Source: Pristionchus mayeri
Lineage: Eukaryota > Nematoda > Chromadorea > Rhabditida > Neodiplogasteridae
Assembly: GCA_036245805.1 (NCBI GenBank)
Contig: BTRK01000002.1
Location: 14,873,067 to 14,937,066, forward strand
Direction of reading: 5' to 3'
Length of the DNA: 64,000 nt
Shown here: positions 49,329 through 59,369 of the stretch, piece by piece
Layout: each line of letters starts with the position of its first letter
Position numbering within the stretch: position 1 is the first letter of the stretch
The notes under the pieces: model-generated
Told to the model about the DNA's origin: nothing
Database searches by the model: none
What the model saw: only the letters and a program-made list of their open reading frames with translations
Position numbers and translations under genes: made by a program

Positions 49329-49780
49329 AGAGAGATGACGTCATCTTCGAGCGATCGATCGATAATTCCCTCTTACCGATCTATCTGTTCCTCCCCCCCA
49401 TAATCAATGCCCCTTCGACTCATCTCTTGTTCCTTGTTATAAATTTTCGAATCAATTTAGACTAAGAAGTTGACCTTTCTTGAAGCTAGACGCTTATCAA
49501 TATCTGTTTCTGTTCGTTTTGTTGAAGTTCAAATTCCCGTTGTTGTCCCCGTTCCTTGTTGGATAAAATTTTGTTTTTGAAAAAATAGCGCACAATTGTG
49601 TCAACCGGAATTCAGTGTACGACTGGTATATGCTACTTTATTTGAATAACCGTTACGGTTGATTAGAGCAAATAATTGTAGTGGTTTGGCTCTACTCTTG
49701 CTAGGGGAACGTCTTGAGTAGTCGGACGGCGAGTCGGTTCTGTAAATGAATCACTCATCCCTGATCTTTGATCTCTGCTC
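49329..49780. other. Convergent intergenic region
   Basis: 3' flanks of the plus-strand BTB copy and minus-strand gene A. An AATAAA hexamer on the minus strand (TTTATT at 49,637-49,642) lies about 140 bases downstream of the gene A stop and is a plausible poly(A) signal. Nothing else is recognised. Confidence 0.5.
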
Positions 49781-50967
49781 TCACCATCCGCTAGTCGGTT
49801 TGGCCTCCATTCCATTGATGCGCACGGCTCTCGCCACTTCGCCGCGGCACTCGAGATCTACCGTAGCCATCAACTGAAACGAATATCGAATGAACATTTC
49901 ATTTAACCGTAATTTTATGACAACCAATATCCCAGCCTTACCGCACACTCCTCGAGCGTTACAGTATACATCATCCCGGACTACAGTAAAATGTCCCAGC
50001 TACCGTAACCCCTCCATACATCCCGGACTACAGTAAAATGTCCCAATACCGTAACCCTTGCGTACCCGCTCATTGCGATCCATTATCATTATGGTGAGAT
50101 GCGTCCACTCGGGATCGGCGCAGCGACTCACTTTCACCTGGAATTTAAATCAATGAGGTATACGGTAGTCGACGGTGGTCTATCGACTTATGACTTTTCT
50201 CCCCCCTTACCTTCAATACTGGCTCGCTCTTCATGTTAGGGTCGGAGATGAGACGGGCCTCGTCCATTCGAGAAGTCAAGATCGCTTTCTGAAATTATTG
50301 ATTAGGAGATTACGGTATTTTCATTTATTGATTAGGAGAGTACGGTATTTTCCATATGAGACCAATCCGATTTGATCTTTGAACTTACTCTCTTGATGTA
50401 GACATACGAGTTGTTGCCCTCCTGGTCAGCGAATGAACCCGCGAATCGGAGACGAACCACTTGACGATCCTCAAAGATACCGTATCCTCTCCTACCGTAT
50501 CTCGACTACAGTATCCCCACTAGGATACTGTAACGAGCCAATCTGCCATCCCTGATCACCGTACCTCGGCCTTTTTCTTCCTCGGGGCGCTGTCTCCACT
50601 TGTCTCATAGTCCGATGCTTCAGTCGACTCGCACGATGAGTCTTGTTCCCGGATGGCCTTGCTGACCTGAAAAAGGGCCAAGATCAATCAATGGTCAGAG
50701 GAGATCAACGCAGAGATCAAAGATCAACCTACCTTGCTGCCCTTTTTGATGATTCCCGCCACGATGTTCTCCAGTTCGCGAGATGCCCGTTTCACGTTCT
50801 GCTGAACGGTTCAGAGCGGTTACAGTATTATGAGTAGGTCACAGTACGATAAAGTATCGATAAAGTATACAGTACCCCTACGAAGACTACAATATCGAAC
50901 AGAACAATCGCAAACTGAATACTTCCATAGTGGCCTCCTCCTTCGCTCTGCAGCCACTCGTCGCCAT
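49781..50967 (-). CDS. Gene A: uncharacterised protein, 7 exons, 178 aa
   Basis: Exons (minus): 50923-50967, 50733-50798 (or from 50801, one extra Gln), 50565-50666, 50389-50469, 50211-50288, 50066-50137 and 49781-49873. All are phase 0 and end SGW-TGA. The product begins MATSGCRAKEEATME, continues with a basic helical stretch (RASRELENIVAGIIKKG), an acidic Ser-rich linker ending in the basic cluster PRKKK (possible nuclear signal), and a compact C-terminal part with alternating hydrophobics: VVRLRFAGSFADQEG, YVYIKRKAILTSRM, HLTIMIMDRNER, MATVDLECRGEV. The last part looks like a beta-rich domain. I recognise no family. It follows gene B on the same strand with about 420 bases between B's stop and A's start, so co-transcription is possible. 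Confidence 0.65.
49974..50058. repeat. 47-bp tandem duplication in a gene A intron
   Basis: TCCCGGACTACAGTAAAATG followed by TCCCA and a TACCGTAACCC motif, twice in tandem (at 49,974 and 50,021). Each unit has one TACAGTA and one TACCGTA. Confidence 0.75.
50294..50352. repeat. 30-bp tandem duplication in a gene A intron
   Basis: ATTATTGATTAGGAGATTAC then GGTATTTTC, repeated with two differences. Each unit holds a TACGGTA heptamer. Confidence 0.7.
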
Positions 50968-51386
50968 TGAAAGGAGTGAGAATGAGTGGAGGAGGGGAGA
51001 GGAGAGGGAGGGCAGAAATCAATAACAAGTTAATTGAGTTATCTGCACGTAGAAAGTGCAATGGAGGAACTATGGAAATTGAAATTAAATGAAACATATG
51101 TCAACAAACTCTACTAACGGAAAATCTTCTCGAACAGCTCTTTGATACTCCTAGCCCGTTTACATACGAGATGGATCACGAGAAAAAGCCTCCATTAACT
51201 TATTTATGAAAAAAAGAAACGAAACTTCAACATGAGATCCGGAAAAATCGAGTCACAAAACAACCGAGCATTGGTTTTCCACCGTAGCAAAATCAGTAAA
51301 CACCGTCATTGGGATAATCACCCGTTCGCAGTGGGACAAAATGGAATGGCATTGAAGTAATAGTAAGCTCATACAGTGGTCATTAC

Positions 51387-54300
51387 TCATTGAGTGGGTG
51401 GAAGCTTGGAAGCTGGAACTGGCTTGAACTTCCAACCTTGGATCAGCAAGGGCGTTTTAGCTGCTGCTGGAGCTCTAGGTCGCGGAACAGGAAGAATTGG
51501 ACGGGCTGCAATGCGAAGGCACCCACAATTTAAAATCCTCCGTATTTACAGACTTTATGTTCCTACTTTTCATTGTTGTCTCTTTCAATGCCTTTCTGAT
51601 AAGGCTAGAGAATAGCCCTGACACGGCTACGTCAATCCATGGATTAGTCTATAGAGTCAGAGAGTACGGAGTGGACCAATTATCGTGCCGGATATTGATT
51701 GTTTTCCTGCATCTTTGACCTACCGGTTTTCCTTGCAGCAAGCGCTGCTTGCTGCAGTCTCTCTTTCTTCACTATGTCTCGATTCCTCGCGACCCATGCC
51801 TGGTTCGCCTCTGCCCTCGCAGCTGCCATGTTCTGCACCTCTTCTATGGGCAGTAGACGAGCGCAACCTGGTAAAGTTCATTGATTATGGGGTCAGGAGA
51901 CGACTACAATTCGATGATACCGACTACTGCTAGGACTACGTATCCCTACTGTCCAAAGTGCTTCTTAGGAACGTTACAACCTGAAAGGAGCAACCCGTTC
52001 ATTAGGTCTCGCACTTGACTCCTAATCCCGGGGTCGGCAAATTGGCGAGCTCGGTCACGACAGGAAGCATTCCCTAGCAGCACTTTCGACGGCAGGGACA
52101 CGTATTCCTAGCCAGTAGTCGGCCTCACCGAACTACACCACCTAGCGTAGTTGCATCTTAACGACTGTACCACATTCCCCCTTCCCTAGCACATTTCATC
52201 CCATGAGAGAAGAGCCAAAACTGGTTGTTTCACCCAATGAATTGTTCATGTCTAGACAAAATGAATATTCACTGAAGCACGTAAAAATGTTGCTAGATAT
52301 ATCTATATATAACTTTGCTTTGGACATTTGTTAATATGGAAATACGGCACTAGGTCGGATGAGATCAATTACATCATGCCGTCTTTAATATATAAAATGC
52401 GGAATGACGTCATAGTTCTCATCTGACCTACCTCCGGGAATGATCTATTACTTACTCGTCGGTCCGATCTCAGCTGGTACTTGGTTCAACTTGGCGACTG
52501 CCGCAGCCAGTAACCTCGGTTTCTTCTTCACGATGGAGGATGGTCGATTACCTGACAACACCAGTTTTGATATCTGACCCATCAGTGAAATACATTTGCT
52601 CACCCCCCCCCCCTGTTACTGATCCTCAACCCCACAGGTATTCAGTTCTCATATTCACCTGCCCAATTATGCCTGGAATTATCTGTGAGCTAAGCGTGAG
52701 ATACTCTTTATTGAACAAGTGGAGGGAAACACGAGCTATCACTCACCCTGGCCAGTTTGCCACCAACGGCGGATGGGTGGAGGTAAGGCAGCAGGTGCAG
52801 CTGCAGTCTTTGCAGCAGAAGTAGCCGCAGTTGCGGTAAGTCCATTCATCACTCGCGGCATAATATGAACATTCGAAGCTGCAGACGAGGTTGGAATATC
52901 TGCAAAATGTTGTTGATTCGTGTACATTCTTGCAGCCCGGACTAATTTACGCGATTTATTTTTTCACTACGATCATAATAATACACCAGTAAAAACTATC
53001 GTACATCGTTATTTCTCTTTTGTGAACCAAACTTCGCACCCCCGGAGTTGTGTTTTTAGAAGAAACTAACTTTGATGCGAGTGCCAAGAAAGTTACAGCA
53101 GAAAAATATTTCGTCAAAGGATATCCGACCGAAATCATCATGAATGTCGATCGGTTCTTCCAACTCCTCTTTCTTCACTTCCTCTGGACAATCTTGAAAC
53201 AGCGGGAGTGGCTAAAACAGTCATTGTAAAATTATGCAAAAGAAAAAAATATATCAGGCCAATAAGATTTTATTATAAAAGCAAATAATGCTCTCTTAGG
53301 GATAGGAGGTACCACTAAATCGAAAATAAAAATTTTACCTGCTCCCCAGATTCCATCAGAGTCTCGTACCCGATAGAACAATCATTTGTAGGCGCAGAAA
53401 TTCCATTGTGGGACTGTATAGCTTGTTGTTTGGTAGATGTGCAACGGTAAAAATTCCGGTGATAATTGAATCCATTTTTTCAATTTTTCGTCGTATAATA
53501 TTTTCTCCTTTCATCACACCGTTTAGGATTCCAATTTTCTGATTTCTTTGCTTAATAATATTCCTCACCAGATCTGCAGCAGCCGCTGCAGCTGCAGTCC
53601 GTGCAGCAGAGACAGCTGCTTTTCCGACGAGTCCACGACGTACGGTTCCTCGCTTCGCAACAGAAGCATTCGAAGCTGTAGACGAGGTTGAAACATCTGC
53701 AAAAAAATGCTCCTGATGCGTGAAAATTACAAGTTTACCGGGGCAAATATTTCGTTACCGGACGAGGACAAAATTGACACCCTATTTTTTGTCCTCCATC
53801 AAATAGCCGATGGCTGAAGTAGTTGAGAATGGATATACAAAAATGCTAAAAATCAATAATAGCCTCAAGGGAAAGCCGGAAATAATCAGCGTAATCCCTC
53901 ACTCTCTCACTTTTGCATACTCTCGTACACGCGACCAGATCAGGGTCAGATCAGGGTTTCGTCTTCGTCCGGTAATTTTAAAGAATATCCCACCGAAATC
54001 ATCCTGGATATCGATCGATTCTTCCAACTCCTCTTTCTTCACTTCCTCTGGAAAATACGGGCAATTATTTCGTTAAAGTTACCGGACGAGGACGAATCCC
54101 TGATCTGACCCTGATCTCGTCGCGTGTACGAGATAGTATGCAAAAGTGAGAGAGCGCGGGATTACGCTGATCATTTAACGCTTTCCCTTGAGGCTATTAT
54201 TGCTTTTTAGCATTTTTGTATATTCATTCTCAACTAATTCAGCCATCGGCTATTCGATGGAAGACAAAAAATAGGGGGTTAATTTCGTCCACGTCCGGTA

Positions 54301-57159
54301 ACTTTAAAGAATATCCCACCGAAATCATCCTGGATATCGATCGATTCTTCCAACTCCTCATTCTTCACTTCCTCTGGACAATCTTGAAACAGCGGGAGTG
54401 GCTGGAAAAAGCACTGTTCAAGAAAGAAACGAGGTCGATAAGATTATTATTATACCGAGAAAACAATATTTTATGACGAATCGAATTTTCGATGAATCGA
54501 CTGAAAGCTTCCAATATTCTAGAAACTCCGAATAGATATCATCTTCCTAAGGTATCGAATTTGCCAAGGAATTGACTTCATAATACTTTCTATGTAGTTT
54601 GCGATCTATAGAGGATAAGGCTCAACACGAATATTTGTCCAAAAGGATAGCTCTCGTTAGTGGAGTGAAGTGGAAAAACATCTCCTATGGATAGCGAAAT
54701 GCCGTAACGTCGATAATCGATACTTACCTGCTCTACAGACTCCACTTCAAGCGGATTCTCATTTCCGGATGGACAATCGATAGCAGACGATGACCTTCCA
54801 TTGAGTGACTGCAATATTTCAGTAGATCCAATATGACGGTTATCATTCGTGAAATAATCTCATGCTATACTAAGTATAGTAAACTTTTTTATAGAAAATT
54901 TTGGACACTTCTTTGCAAAACAAATGAATCCGATATGACCACACCTCGTAATCAGATCACCCATAAAATAGCAATGATGCTAAGTACTTCAAGATAGATA
55001 AGATATGTTTTTGGGCATGGATGAATAGAAAACTCACGTCAGACTCAGTCGGCTCGGTCACGTCTTCGGAAATACCGTCTCCGTTCAACACATCCTAAAC
55101 TTAGCAAGTACATTTCCACCCTATTTATCTCGTAGCCACGCCATGTAAACAAGTTACTGAACTATTATCACACATGTTATGATACTTACAGTATTTGGTT
55201 TCGGTCCAATCATCGATTCATTCAATTCATTTAGAAGAGTAGTGAATGCGAACGCGAACTTGGCGACTTTTGACTGAAATTAATCAACAAAAGATGAGAA
55301 ACAGTGATGGCTTCGCAGTTAAAGTTACCTAACACCCGTGAAATTATTTGAATTCGCTCGCTTGCCTGATCACGACAAAAAGGATGAGAGATTATGCAAA
55401 AAAGAAGAGAGCGGGCGTGATCATGCACGCGCGCAAGTTCAAATAATTCCACGGGTGTTGTGTAACTTTAATCTAATCTACGAAGATGCATTATTTATTG
55501 AATCAAAAAAGCAAACCAAACATACCCCGTGATAATCATTGACGTAGTCTCCAATATCTCCCGACAAATCCCGAAGTGCAGTCGAGTAGAAAACCTGAAC
55601 AGTAATCACATGATAAAGTCCAATATATCAGAGCAATACACAGCAGCAAGCATATATTAGGTTGGTGCATAAGTTTCTTTCTTTTTATTTTTTAAAATTT
55701 CTGTTGTCGTGCGTAGACTCTCCCGATTTTCTGAATACCATGTGTTATGGCCATGATGGTAGATTACTACCATACGTTTGATTTGGATCTACGCTTCATC
55801 GTGATAAGTTGGCAAATTTCAGAAAAGAAACATCGGAAAACGGCTATTTTTAGCATTTTGCCTTGAATTCTGGTTATCGAGTTATAGTAGGATTCTGATT
55901 CTGCCCAATTAAATAATACTTGGGGATGAGGCGTTTGTTCTGCTAAGCACGAAAAATCCGGATTCGATCGTGTGTGGGACACAGGGAACACCAAAACGTG
56001 ATGATTTCAGCGTATAAATCTGAATATGATGATTTCAAAAACTGTAGTTTTTGAACGGGAAGACTTATATTTTCCTAAATGTGCTAGCATAATTATAGGG
56101 CAAAGTAATTCACAACCCACCGCAATCGAACACTTTTCAATGCTGTGTAAGAAATTGGCGCTCAGTAATTAGAGATCTATGATTTTCAATGTGGGTAGAT
56201 ATGCAATTGGGCCGATATTTCTAGTAGATTTCTCATGGCAGATTTGGTGGGCTATGTCGTATGACGTACCCAGTCATAGTACTTTGCAATCATGTGCTAA
56301 TTGGAGCCTCGGCGCTATTCCTATCGGAGCCTAGAGACCTTGAAAATTCGGATCGATCCACCAGGTCCTAATACTCCCGAACTAAAATGATCTATTCTAA
56401 TTGATCGAATCAACAGAACATAGTATTCACTATAGTGTGTACCCATGTCCCAATCAATAGCAAAAAACAATTTTATGATTCGTTCATTGCGACGGCCTGG
56501 GGAGGTCAGAATGTTCGTGCATGAAAAAAGAAAGAAACTTTTGCACCAACCTAATAAAATATTTAAATCGTTGAAAAGTGAGATGGCTGTCCTTACTCAG
56601 TATTCACAAATTGAGACTTGTGTGCATTCGTACAATCCCGGAAAATCATCAACATTGTCATTATACGAGTTCCTAGTATGGAATGCAAATTGCAAATTTT
56701 GATTCATAGTTATTGTCCGGAATTGAGCAGAAGCGCCGAGACTTGCAATACCCATACAAATCTCCGGTAAAAAAATGATATTTATATAACTACATAACTA
56801 CAGTACAGTAGTTATACTACAGAACTGTACTAACTGTAGAACTGTAGTTATAACTACAGTTCACCTTTCCCTCAATGCTGCAGTCAAGGCCGTCAGCGAC
56901 TACGCGTGCCATCCGCAACAGAATCTCTTCCGCCAGCGTCAAACTTGGCTGAAATCAAGGTAAAAATTGTCATCTAACTCCGGTAAAAAGATTATCTCGT
57001 CTAAGCAAGTTCGAATCGCGCATAACACAATTGGAAACGAATGGAACCGGCAATACAATAAAAAGTAAATCGGTTCTAAAAACCCACTTTATCCTCGCTA
57101 GCTATTTCGGTTGCATACTCGCATGCCCGTCGGAGGTTCGCCTCTCGGTCGGACGACAT
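51387..57159 (-). CDS. Gene B: uncharacterised Ala-rich protein, 14 exons, 441 aa
   Basis: Exons (minus): 57088-57159, 56865-56948, 55526-55594, 55190-55273, 55038-55094, 54728-54808, 54320-54401, 53569-53696, 53339-53413, 53130-53211, 52747-52899, 52456-52551, 51724-51867, 51387-51505. Every phase closes, to 442 codons with TGA. The N-terminal 100 residues are predicted helical (LAEEILLRMARVVADGL; VAKFAFAFTTLLNELNE). The middle is a tandem three-exon module: SLNGRSSSAIDC / SHNGISAPTNDC, PLPLFQDCPEEVK in both, and DVSTSSTASN / DIPTSSAASN with Ala-rich tails. The end is a coiled-coil-like AAARAEANQAWVARNRD and a Pro-rich tail. I recognise no domain. A splice acceptor (CCTTGCAG/T) is one base before the ATG, as in trans-spliced nematode genes. 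Two N-terminal exons are paralogous to gene C exons. Confidence 0.75.
52351..52430. mobile_element. Palindromic MITE, copy 4
   Basis: TAGGTCGGATGAGATCAATT ... GGAATGACGTCATAGTTCTC with a closing GACCTA, in the gene B intron between exons 12 and 13. It is the same family as 34,556, 34,761 and 44,489. Confidence 0.85.
53753..54304. mobile_element. Pair of inverted 220-bp MITEs around a partial exon copy
   Basis: Two related MITEs, 53,755-53,969 and 54,079-54,304, are in opposite orientation. Each opens TTACCGGACG and closes CGTCCGGTAA, and they share GCCGATGGCTGAA and CTCAAGGGAAAG interiors. Between them, at about 53,970-54,050, is a third, 5'-truncated copy of the PEEVKKEELEE exon of gene B, on the minus strand. 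The whole lies in the intron between exons 7 and 8. Copy 2 is bordered by TTAAAG and CTTTAAAG. Confidence 0.75.
55319..55473. mobile_element. Short palindromic MITE with TTAAAGTTAC ends
   Basis: The arms TTAAAGTTACCTAACACCCG and the inverse of its right end (GGTGTTGTGTAACTTTAA) enclose TGATCACG...CGTGATCA. It lies in the gene B intron between exons 3 and 4. The TTAAAGTTAC end is also seen at the border of the MITE at 54,079. Confidence 0.75.
55657..56554. mobile_element. Mariner-type non-autonomous element, 898 bp
   Basis: The ends TTAGGTTGGTGCATAAGTTT and (inverse) TTAGGTTGGTGCAAAAGTTT extend to about 29 matching bases with one mismatch. They are flanked by TA on both sides, the classic mariner target. 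The interior has no recognisable DDD transposase in any frame, so this is a deletion derivative or MITE. It occupies most of the gene B intron between exons 2 and 3. Confidence 0.88.
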
Positions 57160-57821
57160 ACTGCAAGGATAATTCGTAACACTATAAAATCGCAAAAAAA
57201 TCTTGTTTAGCAATAAACCAAATTTTTGAAAATAGGGAAAGAACGCGATGGAGGTTGACAAACAACATCAAGTAATATAATCAATATCATAATATCAACA
57301 GTAATATCGTTTGCATCATTCCAGATTCATGTAGAAACAAATTACCTTGAAATATTCTTGAGAACACATCTTTTTCTAATTTCCTACCGTATACTCTAAC
57401 CTTCAGATACGCTACTCGGCACTTCTTCACCAAAACTCGTATTCGCGACACAATACTGATACAACAACTGATTTATCCTCACAGTACAACTATATTATGC
57501 AATTCAGACTCAAATTACATTCATAAATGTTTTTAAAAACAACGGAAAATGCGGAATGAGAACAAGGGAATACTGTAGATGACTGGGGCGGGCGTACGGT
57601 ACACAACCGTAGCGGCAAGGACGATCGATCGATCATAGATCACTTACTCGCCGGCTCTATGGACGACGCATTCTGAAAGGAATACCATACACCTGAAGAT
57701 TTGAAACATACACGCAGCAGGGAAAACTAACAAAATAAATATCCATATGATTTCCCACCTTCCCCTTTCAGGTTTTTATGCTTGACAGAAGTGGAGGAGT
57801 TTGTCCGATAAAGGATATTAC
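57160..57821. other. Upstream region of gene B and possible gene C exon
   Basis: About 490 bases upstream of gene B, followed by a possible 25-base minus-strand exon at 57,648-57,672 (acceptor CTTTCAG, donor CGA/gtaagt) that joins in phase to the gene C basic-region exon. After it I cannot find a continuation of gene C. The interval therefore contains either the gene C 3' end or a gene B leader exon. Confidence 0.35.
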
Positions 57822-59275
57822 ATATCACGAGTCTTCTGAGAGATTGCATGACCACTAGGCACTAGGAGCCGAAAGTTTTAGCAATATCCGCGAGATATTT
57901 ATGTCAGAGTATATTGGGGATGAGAAAACTTTTGATGTTGGCAGTTTGTCTCAGAACCGGCTTTTAGGGATTTTCTGGTTTTGCGAACGGATCTAGTGTA
58001 TTTCAGCTCCCAGATGAGCTAGGACGATGGCATTGGGCTCAAAATGTGCGGAAAATTATTTTAAACAACTTTTATGTTTTCGTCGAAAATGGAAAACCAC
58101 ATCTTCATATTGAAATTTTCCAGAAAATGTCAACGAATTCAGATAATAAATTGTACTGACTCGGGAACCCCCCTCTTACCCAATTTTTCTTTACATATTA
58201 TGAATCCTCGATGTCTATAGTCTAGGAAAAAATAAAAATTAAACTCTGCGTTGTGGCTTTTTGAGTTCTGATGCCCGGAAGTCGAATAAGTGAACTATGT
58301 GGTGATATAGGCATTGCGAAATTAGTCATTATTCCACTTTATTTCTTGTGTTTTGATGAATTATCACCGTTTTGAGATGGAAGACAACAATTCATGCTGA
58401 AAAGACCGGATTTAAAATCATTTCTGAAAAGTCGATGTTTTAGACCCCGGACAATCGAAAAATCTCAAACTTTGAAAATTGCTGATTTTAAAGACAAATT
58501 CAACTTCACTGACAAAATCAATTATTTCAAAGCCTATATCACCAATGGAATTGACCGGTTTGCTCATTTACAGGTTTTTGAAAATGGCATGGGATGAGCT
58601 GCTGAACCATATTTATCTTACGAAAGTGTAGCTTGTTTCGACGCGAAATGATCTATTTTATGGCAAATTCGATCAGTTTTATTAAAATATTGCATCAAAG
58701 AAGAAAAAATAAAACTTAAAATAATTCATCAAAGCACAAGAAATAGAGTTGAATAATGACTAATTTCGCAATGCCTATATCACCACATAGTTCACTTATT
58801 CGACTTCCGGGCATCAGAACTCAAAAAGCCACAACGCAGAGTTTAAATAGTATTTTTTCCTAGACTATATAGACATCGAGGATTCATAATATGTAAAGAA
58901 AAATTGGGTAAGAGGGGGGTTCCCGAGTCAGTAGAATTTATTATCTGAATTCGTTGACAGTTTCTCGAAAATTACAATATGAAGATGTGGTTTTCCATTT
59001 TCGACGAAAACATAAAAGTTGTTTAAAATAATTTTCCGCACATTTTGAGCCCAATGCCATGTTCCTAGCTCATCTGGGAGCTGAAATACACTAGAGCCGG
59101 ACGCAAAACCGGAAAATCCCTAAAAGACGGTTCTGAGTCAAACTTCCAACATCAAAAGTTTTCTCATCCCCAATATACTCTGACATAAATATCTCGCGGA
59201 TATTGCTCAAACTTTCGGCTCCCAGTGCCGCAGGGGGTCCGTTTTCATGCAATCTCTCAGAAGACGCGTGATATA
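57822..59275. mobile_element. Large foldback element, about 1.45 kb
   Basis: Two inverted arms of about 545 bp (57,822 to about 58,364 and about 58,722 to 59,275) with modest mismatches and a loop of about 360 bp. The outer part includes GTCTTCTGAGAGATTGCATG and ATATCCGCGAGATATTTATG. The inner part includes CACCACATAGTTCACTTATT. No transposase is recognisable. It lies directly 3' of the gene C basic-region exon. Confidence 0.85.
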
Positions 59276-59369
59276 CTAAATCAGATTGGAATTCCAATTT
59301 TCGACTTTCAGATTTTAAATGCTGAAAGAAGGGCTCGACCACTAAAGGAGAAGCATCAAGTCCACGAAC

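Noticed and set aside
54216..54476. Plus-strand frame reading YPTEIILDIDRFFQLL
   Set aside because: It is antisense to gene B exon 7; the minus-strand reading (PLPLFQDCPEEVK) is bounded by splice sites and conserved in a second module.
55767..55994. Mariner transposase remnant
   Set aside because: The frame shows none of the helix-turn-helix or DDD motifs of mariner transposases.
59091..59342. Independent 83-codon minus-strand gene
   Set aside because: It lies mostly in the right arm of a foldback element and is the unspliced extension of the gene C exon.
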